Positions 10,237 through 18,587 are shown, numbered from the stretch's first letter. The stretch: DNA of 64,000 bases from Oscillospiraceae bacterium (GCA_017540645.1 JAFYAQ010000027.1:112852-176851); one strand, 5' to 3'. Notes: a model not told the origin generated them from the sequence alone. Program-made: numbers and translations.

Positions 10237-11871
10237 TTGTCCACTGCCAAAAAGCAAAACTATCTCCACGGCGCGGCCATCATGGCCGCCACCACGGTGA
10301 TCGTAAAGATCATCGCCTTCCTGTACAAGATCCCCCTGGGCAGCATGCGGGTCCTGGGGGACGTGGGCTTTGCCCACTTCACCGTGGCTTACAATATTTA
10401 CAGCTTCTTCCTCACCCTGGCCACGGCGGGCTTCCCGGTGGCGCTCAGCCGGATGATCTCCGCCGCCGACGCCCAGGACCGGCCCGCCCAGGTGCAGCGG
10501 ACCTTCCGGGTGGCCCTGGGGACTTTGGCGGGGATCGGCGGGGCCTTCACGCTGATCATGCTGCTGTTCCATCAGCCTCTGGCCATCCGGATGGGCGACA
10601 GGGACGCCGCCATGAGCATTGCCGCCCTCTCGCCGGCGGTGCTGACCGTCTGCCTCTGCTCCGCCTACCGGGGCTACTGCCAGGGCCGGGGCAACATGAT
10701 CCCCACCGCCTTCGGTCAGGTGATCGAAGAGGGGGCCAAGCTGGTGGTGGGACTGAGCCTGGCGGTGATCATCGCCCGCCTGGGCCGCGGTCTGGCCGCG
10801 GCCAGCGCCGGGGCCATCTTCGGCGTTACCGCCGGAGCCCTGGGCGCCCTGATCTATATGGCGCTCTACAAGCGGAAAAACTACCCCGAGCAGCCCTACG
10901 GCACCGCGGACGTGCCGGACAGCCGGGAGAGCATCATGGGGGAATTTCTGCGCATCGGCATCCCCATTGCCATCGGTTCCTCGGTGCTGTCGCTGATCAA
11001 CCTGCTGGACAGCGGCCTGTGCCTTAACCGGCTCCAGTCGGCGGCCCGCTTTCTCCCGGAGGAGGCCCACGCCCTCTACGGCGTCTACGGAAAGGCCCAG
11101 ACCCTGTATAACCTGCCCTCCTATTTCATCACGCCCCTGACGCTGAGCGTGGTGCCCGCCATCACCACCTGCCTGACCAAGCGGCACCGCGCCGAGGCCA
11201 GCGAGATCGCCGAGTCCTCTCTGCGCATCGCCTCTCTGATCGCCATGCCCATGGGCGTGGGGCTGTTTGTACTGGCGGAGCCGGTGTTCCGGGTGATCTA
11301 CTGGGGCAGCAACCCCGCCGGCCCCCGGGTCCTGCGGCTGCTGGGCATTTCCGCCTACTTTGTGTGTATGACCATGATGGGAAATGCCCTCCTGCAGGCC
11401 AGCGGCCAGGAAAAGCTCCCCATCGTCAGCATTATCCTGGGCGGCATCGTGAAGATCGGGGTCAACTGGGTGCTGGTGGGCAACCGCAGCATCAACATCC
11501 TGGGCGCGCCCGTGGGCAGCAGCTGCTGCTTTGCGGTGATCTGCGCGGCGGACTATCTCTTCCTCTGCCAGACGCTGAAGCAAAGACCCCGGCTCAGCCG
11601 GGTGATCGGCGCCCCGGCCCTCTCCTGTGCGGCCATGGGCGTCACCGCCTGGTCGGTGTACGGCATCGTTTCCCGTCTCCTGTCCCGCCCGGGCACGCCC
11701 CTGGACCGGCTCCCCATGGCTGTGGCCATGTTCATCGCCATTGCGGCGGCGGTGCTGGTGTACGCGGTCATGATCGGACTGACCCGGTCGCTGACCATGG
11801 AGGACATGGCGCTGATCCCCCAGGGGGAAAAGCTGGGGCGGATTCTGCGCCTGAAAAACCGACAGTTGTGA
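10237..11871 (+). CDS. SpoVB/MurJ-like polysaccharide flippase (MOP superfamily)
   Basis: Integral membrane protein of about 544 aa with roughly 12-14 hydrophobic segments, of the MOP superfamily (SpoVB, MurJ, Wzx), which flips lipid-linked oligosaccharides across the membrane. The TTG at 10237 is chosen because GGGGAGG (10222-10228) stands 8 nt before it; an in-frame GTG at 10213 lies upstream of that site. The N-terminal KIIAFLYKIPLGSMRVLGD segment and the GFPVALSRMIS motif are typical of the SpoVB branch, linked to spore cortex peptidoglycan synthesis. A vegetative lipid II or capsule role cannot be excluded. Confidence 0.88.
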   Translation: MSTAKKQNYLHGAAIMAATTVIVKIIAFLYKIPLGSMRVLGDVGFAHFTVAYNIYSFFLTLATAGFPVALSRMISAADAQDRPAQVQRTFRVALGTLAGIGGAFTLIMLLFHQPLAIRMGDRDAAMSIAALSPAVLTVCLCSAYRGYCQGRGNMIPTAFGQVIEEGAKLVVGLSLAVIIARLGRGLAAASAGAIFGVTAGALGALIYMALYKRKNYPEQPYGTADVPDSRESIMGEFLRIGIPIAIGSSVLSLINLLDSGLCLNRLQSAARFLPEEAHALYGVYGKAQTLYNLPSYFITPLTLSVVPAITTCLTKRHRAEASEIAESSLRIASLIAMPMGVGLFVLAEPVFRVIYWGSNPAGPRVLRLLGISAYFVCMTMMGNALLQASGQEKLPIVSIILGGIVKIGVNWVLVGNRSINILGAPVGSSCCFAVICAADYLFLCQTLKQRPRLSRVIGAPALSCAAMGVTAWSVYGIVSRLLSRPGTPLDRLPMAVAMFIAIAAAVLVYAVMIGLTRSLTMEDMALIPQGEKLGRILRLKNRQL

Positions 11872-11889
11872 CAAAAAATAAAAATCTTC

Positions 11890-11907
11890 CGGGAAATTCC
11901 CGTTTTT
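11890..11907 (+). terminator. Weak terminator after the flippase gene
   Basis: The short inverted repeat CGGGA-AAT-TCCCG (11890-11902) is followed by TTTTT. The stem is only 5 bp, so termination may be partial. Confidence 0.45.
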
Positions 11908-11929
11908 CCTAACAAAAACCAAAAAACAC

Positions 11930-11958
11930 TTGCATTTATACCCGGAATATGATAAATT
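11930..11958 (+). promoter_or_regulatory. Promoter of the HU gene
   Basis: TTGCAT (11930-11935), 17 nt, then TAAATT (11953-11958) with a TGA extension just before the -10 (extended -10 type). It would give a leader of about 150 nt before the HU start. That leader is GC-rich and hairpin-prone, and complementary GATGCA (11972-11977) and TGCATC (12071-12076) segments could close it. I recognise no known riboswitch in it. Confidence 0.5.
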
Positions 11959-12113
11959 TCCCGGCATAGGTGATGCAGCGCCATTTGCCGCCTCCGGGAG
12001 TGGGGCCCGATCCCCTCCGGAACGCCGGGGGAGCGTCTCCGACTGTGGGGAGCGCGGAGCTATGGGACGATGCATCCGAGTGAAAAGAGTGTACAGATGT
12101 TAGGAGGATTCCC

Positions 12114-12392
12114 ATGAACAAAGCAGAACTCATCGTGGAAGTGGCCGCCAAGACCGGCCTTTCCAAGAAAGACAGCGAAAAGTCCATCAATGCCGCGCTG
12201 GAAACCATCACTGCCTCTCTGGAGAACGGTGAGAAAGTCTCCCTGGTGGGATTTGGCGTATTCGAGGTGAAGGAGCGCGAGGAGCGCATGGGACGCAACC
12301 CGCGCACCAAGGAAGAAGTCGCCATTCCCGCTTCCCGTGTGCCCCACTTCAAGGCGGGCAAGGCTCTCAAGGAAGCCGTAGACAAGAAGTAA
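12114..12392 (+). CDS. hup: HU family DNA-binding protein
   Basis: Small basic nucleoid protein of 92 aa that bends and compacts DNA as a dimer. The N-terminal helices (MNKAELIVEVAAKTGLSKKD) and the DNA-binding arm GRNPRTKEEVAIPASRVPHF are diagnostic of HU. TAGGAGG lies 7 nt before the ATG. In many Clostridia HU is followed by rqcP (yabO) and sporulation genes; here lspA follows, and rqcP is convergent. Confidence 0.96.
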   Translation: MNKAELIVEVAAKTGLSKKDSEKSINAALETITASLENGEKVSLVGFGVFEVKEREERMGRNPRTKEEVAIPASRVPHFKAGKALKEAVDKK

Positions 12393-12414
12393 TTATCCCG
12401 GCATTTGACCAAAA

Positions 12415-12442
12415 CAGGGGCTGTCCCACGGGACAGCCCCTG
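12415..12442 (+). promoter_or_regulatory. Hairpin between HU and lspA
   Basis: A perfect 12-bp stem (12415-12426/12431-12442, CAGGGGCTGTCC/GGACAGCCCCTG) with a 4-nt loop lies 22 nt after the HU stop. No U-run follows, so it may protect the abundant HU message or attenuate lspA rather than terminate fully. Confidence 0.6.
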
Positions 12443-12466
12443 ATGCTGAGCAGACCGGAGGAGGCG

Positions 12467-12961
12467 ATGGCGGTGGCGACGAAAAAAGACCCGGTGGGTC
12501 TGTATATCCTGGCCTCCGGGCTGGTAATCGGGGCCGACCAGGCGCTGAAGGCCTGGGTCTCATCCCATATCCCGCTGAACGCGGCGGCCTGGGAGCAGGT
12601 GCCCCTGATCCCGGGACTGGTCCACATGACCCACATCCACAACAGCGGGGTGGCCTTTGGCATGCTCCAGGGGGGGCGCTGGGTCTTCCTGGTGCTGCTG
12701 GCGGCCTTTGCGGCGCTGGTGGTCTGGGCCCTGGCCGGACGGAAGCTGACCGCCTCCTGGGAACGGTGGCTGGCGGTGATCGCCCTGGCCGGCGCGCTGG
12801 GCAACGGCATCGACCGGCTGTTCCACGGCTATGTGGTGGACATGTTCGAACTGGAGTTCATGCGCTTTGCCGTGTTCAACATTGCGGACATGGCCATCAA
12901 TGTGGCCTGCATCGCCTATGTCCTTCTGACCTTCTTCCCGCCGAAGAAAAAAGCAAAATAG
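12467..12961 (+). CDS. lspA: Lipoprotein signal peptidase (signal peptidase II)
   Basis: Membrane aspartyl protease that cleaves the signal peptide of prolipoproteins after lipid attachment; 164 aa. The ATG at 12467 follows GGAGGAGG. Four hydrophobic segments are visible. Conserved motifs are HNSGVAFG (residues 58-65), GNGIDR and GYVVDM with catalytic D125, and FNIAD with catalytic D141. At least six lipoproteins in this window (TAXI, LRR, two sugar-binding proteins, the 34.4-kb protein and the 47.9-kb esterase) would be its substrates. Confidence 0.96.
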   Translation: MAVATKKDPVGLYILASGLVIGADQALKAWVSSHIPLNAAAWEQVPLIPGLVHMTHIHNSGVAFGMLQGGRWVFLVLLAAFAALVVWALAGRKLTASWERWLAVIALAGALGNGIDRLFHGYVVDMFELEFMRFAVFNIADMAINVACIAYVLLTFFPPKKKAK

Positions 12962-12968
12962 GGAAAAG

Positions 12969-13007
12969 ACGAACGGGACCCCGACATCGGGGTCCCGTTC
13001 GTTTTTA
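12969..13007. terminator. Bidirectional terminator between lspA and rqcP
   Basis: A 16-bp inverted repeat (12969-12984/12987-13002, ACGAACGGGACCCCGA arm) is followed by TTTTTAT on the plus strand and by a short U-rich stretch on the minus strand. It separates two convergent genes. Confidence 0.88.
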
Positions 13008-13021
13008 TACCATTTATATTA

Positions 13022-13261
13022 TTATATCTCCCGGTACATGGCCGCGGCATCGTCCTTGCGGACAGTCTCCGCCACGGACAGCACCTCCGCCCGCAGGGTG
13101 CGGCTGCCAAAGCTGATCTCCACCGTGTCCCCCGCCTTTACCTCGGCGGAGGGCTTGGCCACCCGGCCGTTGAGAGAGACATGGCCGCCGTCACAGGCCT
13201 CCTGGGCCACGGTCCGCCGCTTGATCAGACGGGAGACCTTCAACCATTTATCCAAGCGCAT
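13022..13261 (-). CDS. rqcP: RNA-binding S4 domain protein RqcP (YabO-like)
   Basis: A 79-aa S4-domain protein closely resembling RqcP (formerly YabO), which works with RqcH on stalled 50S subunits to add alanine tails in ribosome-associated quality control. MRLDKWLKVSRLIKRRT at the N-terminus and SLNGRVAKPSAEVKAGD in the S4 fold are typical. Its ATG overlaps the stop of the upstream P-loop NTPase gene by 1 nt (TGATG), so translation is probably coupled. A bidirectional terminator follows. Confidence 0.9.
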   Translation of the reverse strand: MRLDKWLKVSRLIKRRTVAQEACDGGHVSLNGRVAKPSAEVKAGDTVEISFGSRTLRAEVLSVAETVRKDDAAAMYREI

Positions 13262-13671
13262 CAGAAGTATCTCTTCAGCGTCTCGGTGGCCTTTTCGGGG
13301 TCGGCATTGAGGGTGATGGTGAAATCGCAGTTCTCCCGCAGGCTGAACTCATCCAACATGAAGAGAAAGCTCTCCAGCGCCTCATTGCTGCGGTCGTCCA
13401 GGATCTTGTTCAGATCGTCAATAAAGAAATGGCAGATATCATAGTTGCCGGCGTGCAGGCCGCTGAGGAAGCCAAGCAGCATGATATTGCCCTTAATGGC
13501 GTAATCGTCGGTACGGATCAGACGGGCCTGGTAAGGAATATCATAGGTGAGATGCTTGCTCTTTTCGATGCAGACCACATCACCATGCTCAGTCGATACC
13601 GCCTGCTGCACCAACTCGATCAGAGTTTTCGTTTTGCCGGAGCCGGACAGGCCCATAATCAGTTTTACCAT
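13261..13671 (-). CDS. Small P-loop NTPase of unknown function
   Basis: A 136-aa protein with Walker A GLSGSGKT (residues 7-14) and a Walker-B-like strand HFFIDDLNK (D85/D86). The middle contains RTDDYAIKGNIMLLGFLSGL and the C-terminus FTITLNADPEKATETLKRYF. It has no membrane segment or signal peptide. It is too short for a kinase with lid and base-binding domains that I can name. Its stop overlaps the rqcP start by 1 nt, which suggests co-regulation with ribosome quality control. I do not recognise a characterised family. Confidence 0.75.
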   Translation of the reverse strand: MVKLIMGLSGSGKTKTLIELVQQAVSTEHGDVVCIEKSKHLTYDIPYQARLIRTDDYAIKGNIMLLGFLSGLHAGNYDICHFFIDDLNKILDDRSNEALESFLFMLDEFSLRENCDFTITLNADPEKATETLKRYF

Positions 13672-13724
13672 AGGAAACCACCTCGTTTATCAATAGTATT
13701 GCCGGTGTCGGTATGGCCGGCAGG

Positions 13725-13774
13725 AAAAAGGGGAGATGGCAAATACCCCTTTGCAGGTATTTTACCATCTCCCC
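13725..13774 (-). terminator. Rho-independent terminator of pgi
   Basis: A long hairpin (13765-13774 with 13730-13739, GGGGAGATGG/CCATCTCCCC, continued by AAATACC/GGTATTT inside) is followed on the minus strand by TTTTTCC. It begins about 40 nt after the pgi stop. Confidence 0.85.
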
Positions 13775-13814
13775 GGATTTCTTGCAAGGCGCTTTTGCAT
13801 TATTTACGTTTTAT

Positions 13815-15083
13815 TTACTTCCAGGCGGCAAGCCCGGCGAACATCAGCTTCTTATAGGCTTCCACGCCGGGCTGGTTGAAGGGGTTCACGCCCTCCATAT
13901 AGCCGGAGAGGGCGCAGGCCATCTCAAAGAAGCACACCAGCTCCGTAAAGCCGCGCTCGTCCATGGAGGGGGCTTCCACCACCAGATTGGGCACACCGCC
14001 CTGGATGTGGGCCTCCTTCACGGCGGCCCGGGCGATGGCGGCCACCTCGTTGAGATCGTGGCCCGCCACATAGTTCAGACCGTCGCCGTTCTTCTCGTCA
14101 AAGGGGATGGGGTAGGAGGACTTCTCCTGGGCGAAGGTGACCACGGTCTCCATCAGATCCCGGGGTCCCTCCTGGATGTACTGGCCCATGGAGTGGAGAT
14201 CGGCGTTGTACTCCACGCTGGCCGGGTAGATGCCCAGACCTTCCTTGCCCTCGCTCTCGCCGTAGAGCTGCTTCCACCACTCGGCCACCATGCGGAACCG
14301 GGGCTCATAGCAGGCCAGGATCTCGATGAGCTTGCCCTGGCGGTACAGGGCCTGCCGGGCGGCGGCATAGCGCCAGGCGGGGTTCGCCTCGCTCCGCTCG
14401 TCCAGGGCCGCAAAGCTCTCCTTGGCGGTGCGGATCATCTCCTCCACGTCCAGACCGGCCGCGGCCAGAGGCAGAAGGCCCACCGCGGACAGCACGCTGA
14501 AGCGGCCGCCCACGTCGTCAGGCACCACAAAGCACTCCCAGCCGGCCGCGTCCGCGGCGGACTTGAGCGCGCCCCGACGGGCGTCGGTGGTGGCGAAGAT
14601 GCGCTCCCGGGCGCCCTCGGCGCCGTACTTCTTTTCCAGCAGCTCCCGGAAGATGCGGAAGCCCAGCGCCGGCTCCAAAGTGGTGCCGGATTTGGAAACC
14701 ACGTTCACACAGAAGTCCCGGTCGCCCAGAGCGGCCAGGGTGTCCCGGAGAGAGGTGGCGGACAGGCCGTTGCCCGCAAAGAAAAGCTCTACACCGTCGC
14801 CCTTCCGGCCCAGCAGGTCGTAGGCGGCCCGGGCGCCCAGATAGGAGCCGCCGATGCCGATGACCACCAGGGCGCGGCCCAGCGCGCGGATCTTCTTCCC
14901 CGCGGCCACGATGCGCGTAAGCTCTTGCTCCTCGATGCGCTGCGGCAGCTCCAGCCAGCCCAGGAAATCGTTGCCCGCGCCGTTTTTCGCCGCCAGGGTC
15001 TCATGAGCCCTGGCACAGGCCGCCCAGTCGGGCCCCTGTGCCCCAAAAAATTTCTCTGCGCCGGAGAGATCGACCTTTATCAT
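13815..15083 (-). CDS. pgi: Glucose-6-phosphate isomerase
   Basis: Interconverts glucose-6-phosphate and fructose-6-phosphate in the cytosol; 422 aa, the short Firmicutes-type PGI. Motifs include GIGGSYLGARA (phosphate/substrate loop), SKSGTTLEPA, and the catalytic region with IYPASVEYNADLHSMGQY and QEGPRD. It is monocistronic, with its own terminator. A TATAAT (15108-15103) lies 20 nt upstream but without a good -35. It diverges from the oligosaccharide ABC locus, whose hexose products it would process. Confidence 0.97.
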   Translation of the reverse strand: MIKVDLSGAEKFFGAQGPDWAACARAHETLAAKNGAGNDFLGWLELPQRIEEQELTRIVAAGKKIRALGRALVVIGIGGSYLGARAAYDLLGRKGDGVELFFAGNGLSATSLRDTLAALGDRDFCVNVVSKSGTTLEPALGFRIFRELLEKKYGAEGARERIFATTDARRGALKSAADAAGWECFVVPDDVGGRFSVLSAVGLLPLAAAGLDVEEMIRTAKESFAALDERSEANPAWRYAAARQALYRQGKLIEILACYEPRFRMVAEWWKQLYGESEGKEGLGIYPASVEYNADLHSMGQYIQEGPRDLMETVVTFAQEKSSYPIPFDEKNGDGLNYVAGHDLNEVAAIARAAVKEAHIQGGVPNLVVEAPSMDERGFTELVCFFEMACALSGYMEGVNPFNQPGVEAYKKLMFAGLAAWK

Positions 15084-15401
15084 GGAAATTGCCCCCTTAA
15101 CTATTATACTTTTTTACTGTTTGCTATTTTACATCAACTCCCCGGACCATGCAAGAGCCCGAAAGAAAAACGAGTGTCCGATTGAGAAAAAAACAGAGCC
15201 AAAAATTGTGAATTGGTACAAATTTTGACATATGCGGCTATTCAAATTCTCCATGATGTTGACTTTTCCACCATTCTATGATAGTTTGACCAAGTAAGCT
15301 GTATAAGTCTCCCCTCTCCTCTTTCTTGCTGTTTCCCGACGTTTCCCGGAGAGAAAAAGAGATTTATGCGACAATATTTATCGTGAAGGGAAGGAAAACT
15401 C
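15084..15401. promoter_or_regulatory. Divergent control region between pgi and the sugar ABC locus
   Basis: A 318-nt AT-rich gap without a gene. On the minus side there is TATAAT for pgi. On the plus side three TTGAC hexamers occur: TTGACA 15225-15230, TTGACT 15259-15264 and TTGACC 15286-15291. A good -10 at standard spacing is not clear for any of them; TATGAT (15277-15282) and TATAAG (15302-15307) are nearby. An imperfect 9-bp inverted repeat (AAAAATTGT 15201-15209, ACAAATTTT 15218-15226) abuts the first TTGACA and is a candidate operator. No regulator gene is adjacent. Confidence 0.5.
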
Positions 15402-16679
15402 ATGAAAAAGCGTATCCTCGCAATTGTTCTGGCCTTGGTCATGGTTCTGGCCCTGGCCGCCTGCGGCAGCTCCGGTTCCGGCAGCTCCGGCTCCGGCAAC
15501 GCCGGCTCCGGCGTGAACCTCACCATCTTCAACTCCAAGATGGAGATCCAGAGCCAGATGGAAGAAATGGCCAAGGCCTACAGCGCGGCCAAGGGCGTGA
15601 ACGTGGAGGTCTACTACTCCTCCGACACCGTGGCCGCCCACATGTCCACCAAGTACGCCTCCAAGGATCCCTACGTCCTGTCCATGGTCGACGCCAAGGA
15701 CATCTACTCCCTGGGCCCTGAGCATGCCATCGACCTGAGCAGCGAACAGTGGGTCGGCAACACCACCCAGGCCATCAGCGTGGGCGGCAAGGTCCTGGGC
15801 TTCCCCGTGTGCGTGGAAGCTCGCGGCATCCTCTACAACGGCGACGCCATCAAGGCTGCCACCGGCAAGGATTTCGACCCCAGCACCATTAAGACCACCG
15901 CTGATTTCCAGGCTCTGATCGATGAGATCGTGGCCGGCGGCATGGCGCTGCCCGTGGGCCTGCAGAAGGAAGACTGGTCCCTGGGCGCTCACTTCCTGCA
16001 GGAAGTCTATGAGCTGCACGAGGATCCCGATGCCTTCATCGCCGGCATCAAGGACGGCTCCGTCAAGCTCATCGACGATCCCGTGTTCAACGCTCTGATG
16101 GACACCTTCGATGTTCTGAAGGCCTACAACTACGCCAAGGACGCCCCCATCTCCGCGGAGCGGGAGCGCACCGAGATGATGCTGGCCGAAGGCGATCTGT
16201 GCTTCAAGTTCGGCGGCAACTGGGACTGGTCCAACATGGTCGGCACCAACTACACCGAGCATCTGGGCATGATGCCTGTTCCCTGCGACCTGGCCGGCTA
16301 CAATGAGAGACTGGTCGGCGGCGGCTCCAAGTACTTCTTCATCGACAACACCGTCTCCGCCGAGCAGCAGCAGGCCGCCAAGGACTTCCTGAACTGGCTG
16401 GTCTTTGACGCCGAGGGTCAGGAATTCCTGGTCAACACCTGCGCCCTGGTCCCCGCTTTCTCCAACATCACCCTGCCTGTCTCCGATCCTCTGGGCTCCT
16501 CTGTCAAGGCCTTCGCCGACAAGGGCGCTCTGACCCCCAACTACAACTACGCCCCCGATGATCACTACGCCAAGAACGGCGCTTCCTTCCAGAAGTATCT
16601 GGCCGGTCAGATCGACCGCGCCGGCTTCGCCGATGAGATCACCGCTTACTGGGCCACCGCCGAGGTGGGCGCTCACTGA
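15402..16679 (+). CDS. ABC transporter sugar-binding lipoprotein
   Basis: Extracellular solute-binding protein (family 1) that captures an oligosaccharide for the permeases downstream; 425 aa. The signal peptide ends in lipobox LAAC (Cys21). A Gly/Ser tether (GSSGSGSSGSG) and a typical SBP_bac_1 fold follow. The GGSKYFFIDNTVSAEQQQAAKDFLNWL stretch near the C-terminus is characteristic of maltose/raffinose-type receptors. GC at third positions is high with strongly biased codons, as expected for an abundantly made protein. It heads the 15.4-26.9 kb sugar locus. Confidence 0.93.
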   Translation: MKKRILAIVLALVMVLALAACGSSGSGSSGSGNAGSGVNLTIFNSKMEIQSQMEEMAKAYSAAKGVNVEVYYSSDTVAAHMSTKYASKDPYVLSMVDAKDIYSLGPEHAIDLSSEQWVGNTTQAISVGGKVLGFPVCVEARGILYNGDAIKAATGKDFDPSTIKTTADFQALIDEIVAGGMALPVGLQKEDWSLGAHFLQEVYELHEDPDAFIAGIKDGSVKLIDDPVFNALMDTFDVLKAYNYAKDAPISAERERTEMMLAEGDLCFKFGGNWDWSNMVGTNYTEHLGMMPVPCDLAGYNERLVGGGSKYFFIDNTVSAEQQQAAKDFLNWLVFDAEGQEFLVNTCALVPAFSNITLPVSDPLGSSVKAFADKGALTPNYNYAPDDHYAKNGASFQKYLAGQIDRAGFADEITAYWATAEVGAH

Positions 16680-16730
16680 ACCCCGGCACCTCTGTCAGCC
16701 GGATAAGCGATAGAGGTCAACGAAAAAAAC

Positions 16731-16761
16731 TGACCCCCCGTCCCGCCGGGGCGGGGGGTCA
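16731..16761 (+). promoter_or_regulatory. Intercistronic hairpin after the sugar-binding protein
   Basis: A 14-bp stem with one G-U pair (16731-16744/16748-16761, TGACCCCCCG arm) has no U-run after it. It sits 17 nt before the first permease start, the expected position for an element that raises binding-protein mRNA over permease mRNA. Confidence 0.7.
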
Positions 16762-16778
16762 TTGACGGAGGAGAGCGT

Positions 16779-17639
16779 ATGAAACAAAATACCCTTGGCT
16801 ACAAGATCAAGCAATATTTGATGTTCGCCGGGCCGGGTACCGTTCTGTTTCTGGCGGTGGTCATTGTTCCATTCCTTTATGGTCTTTACCTGACCCTGAC
16901 CAGCTGGGACGGCGTCAGCGCCCAGAAGCCCTTTGTAGGCTTTGCCAACTTCGCCGCGGCCTTCGCGGACAGCGATTACTGGGCGGCCATGGGCCGCACG
17001 GTGATCTACTCCGTGTTCGCCGTCATATTGATCAACGTGGTGGCCTTTGCCCTGGCCTATCTGGTCACGCTGGGCATCAAGGGCCAGAACTTCTTCCGCG
17101 CCGGCTTCTTCGTGCCTAACCTGATCGGCGGCATCGTTCTGGGCTATGTGTGGAAGTTCGTGTTCAACCGGGCCTTCGTGGCTATCTTCGGCGGCACCAG
17201 CCTGCTGAGCACCACCAACGGCGCCATGTTCTGTCTGATCTTCGCCTCGGTCTGGCAGTACGCGGGCTATATGATGCTGATCTATGTGGCCGGCTTCATG
17301 AGCGTCTCCGCGGAAGTCAAGGAAGCCGCCCTGATCGACGGCTGCACCCCCAGCCAGGCTATGTGGAACGTGACCATCCCCCTGATGCGCTCCAGCTTTG
17401 TGCAGTGCATCTTCCTGAGCATCACCCGCTGCTTCGTGGTGTACGACGTGAACCTGTCCCTGACCAAAGGCGAGCCCTTCGGCTCCAGCGTCATGGCGGC
17501 CATGCACGTGTACAACCAGGCGTTCACCTACAAGAACTACGGTCTCGGCCAGGCGGAGGCTCTGATCCTCTTCATCGTCTGCGCCATCGTGGGCGTGACC
17601 CAGGTCATGGTCGGTAAGAAAGGAGAGGTGGAAGCGTAA
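16779..17639 (+). CDS. Sugar ABC transporter permease (MalF/UgpA-like)
   Basis: Inner-membrane permease of 286 aa with six predicted segments, starting at ATG 16779 after GGAGGAGAG. The EAA loop that contacts the ATPase is readable as EVKEAALIDGCTPSQAMWNVTIPL (about residues 183-206). The stop codon overlaps the start of the second permease (TAATG), so the two are translationally coupled and should form the heterodimeric channel. Confidence 0.94.
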   Translation: MKQNTLGYKIKQYLMFAGPGTVLFLAVVIVPFLYGLYLTLTSWDGVSAQKPFVGFANFAAAFADSDYWAAMGRTVIYSVFAVILINVVAFALAYLVTLGIKGQNFFRAGFFVPNLIGGIVLGYVWKFVFNRAFVAIFGGTSLLSTTNGAMFCLIFASVWQYAGYMMLIYVAGFMSVSAEVKEAALIDGCTPSQAMWNVTIPLMRSSFVQCIFLSITRCFVVYDVNLSLTKGEPFGSSVMAAMHVYNQAFTYKNYGLGQAEALILFIVCAIVGVTQVMVGKKGEVEA

Positions 17640-18505
17640 TGACAGACAACGAACGCGCTGCGCGCAACAAAAAGATCGCCCATACGATCATGTGGATCGT
17701 TCTGCTGATCCTCTTTATCTGCTTCATCTTCCCCTTCCTGATGGTCATCATCAACGTGTTCAAGGATAAGTCCGATATCACCCGCGATCCCCTGAGCCTG
17801 ATCGGCGCCACCAAGGGCTTCATCCTGACGAACTTCCCCAATGCCATGAAGAAGATGAACTTCTGGACGGTGTTCGGCAACTCCCTGATCGTCACCACCT
17901 GCTCCACCATCCTGACCATCATCGTGTCCTCCATGGCGGGCTTCGTCATCGTGCGCAACTCCAAGTGGAAGTTCTGCACGCTGATGTTCTCTCTGATGAT
18001 CGCCTCCATGGTCATCCCCTTCCAGGTGCTGATGGTTCCCCTGGTGAGCGTCTACGGCGGCACCCTGGGCGTACTGAACCACCGGATCACCTTGATTTTG
18101 ATGCATGTGGGCTTCTCGGTGTCCATGGCCATGTTCATGTTCCACGGGGCCATCAAGACCAACATCCCCATCGACCTGGAGGAGGCCGCCACCATCGACG
18201 GCTGCAACCGCTGGCAGACCTACTGGAAAGTGGTCTTCCCCCTGCTGAAGCCCACCGTGGCCACCGTGGCCATCATCAACGCCATGGCCTACTGGAATGA
18301 CTACCTGCTCCCCAGCCTGGTGCTGACCAAGAAGGAGCTGTACACCATTCCCATCGCCACCCAGGCGTTCTACGGCACCTACTCCACGGACCTGGGCCTG
18401 ATTATGGCCGCCCTGCTGCTGGCCATGCTGCCCATCCTGATCCTGTACATCTTCCTGCAGAAGTTCATCGTCGCGGGCGTCACCTCCGGCGCTGTGAAGG
18501 GCTGA
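17639..18505 (+). CDS. Sugar ABC transporter permease (MalG/UgpE-like)
   Basis: Second channel subunit, 288 aa with six hydrophobic segments. The EAA loop reads DLEEAATIDGCNRWQTYWKVVFPL. The ATG overlaps the previous gene's stop by 1 nt, and GGAGAGG lies just upstream within the previous gene. The cognate ATPase is not in this operon and is probably the MsmK-like protein at 23.2 kb. Confidence 0.94.
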   Translation: MTDNERAARNKKIAHTIMWIVLLILFICFIFPFLMVIINVFKDKSDITRDPLSLIGATKGFILTNFPNAMKKMNFWTVFGNSLIVTTCSTILTIIVSSMAGFVIVRNSKWKFCTLMFSLMIASMVIPFQVLMVPLVSVYGGTLGVLNHRITLILMHVGFSVSMAMFMFHGAIKTNIPIDLEEAATIDGCNRWQTYWKVVFPLLKPTVATVAIINAMAYWNDYLLPSLVLTKKELYTIPIATQAFYGTYSTDLGLIMAALLLAMLPILILYIFLQKFIVAGVTSGAVKG

Positions 18506-18535
18506 TCCTCTGCAAACACTGATTTCGCGGATATT

Positions 18536-18564
18536 CCCCGCCTCCCTTGGGGGCGGGGATTTTT
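18536..18564 (+). terminator. Partial terminator/attenuator inside the sugar operon
   Basis: CCCCGCC-T-CCC (18536-18546) pairs with GGGGGCGGGG (18549-18558) and is followed by ATTTTT. It lies between the second permease and the YesL-like gene with no promoter evident after it, so it probably reduces rather than stops read-through into the enzyme genes. Confidence 0.6.
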
Positions 18565-18587
18565 CCGCAGCAAAAGGAGACGCTGCC

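Noticed and set aside
11965..12113. HU leader as a known riboswitch or r-leader
   Set aside because: It is GC-rich and can fold, but I match no known conserved riboswitch core, and the closing GATGCA/TGCATC helix is short. It is recorded only as a leader.
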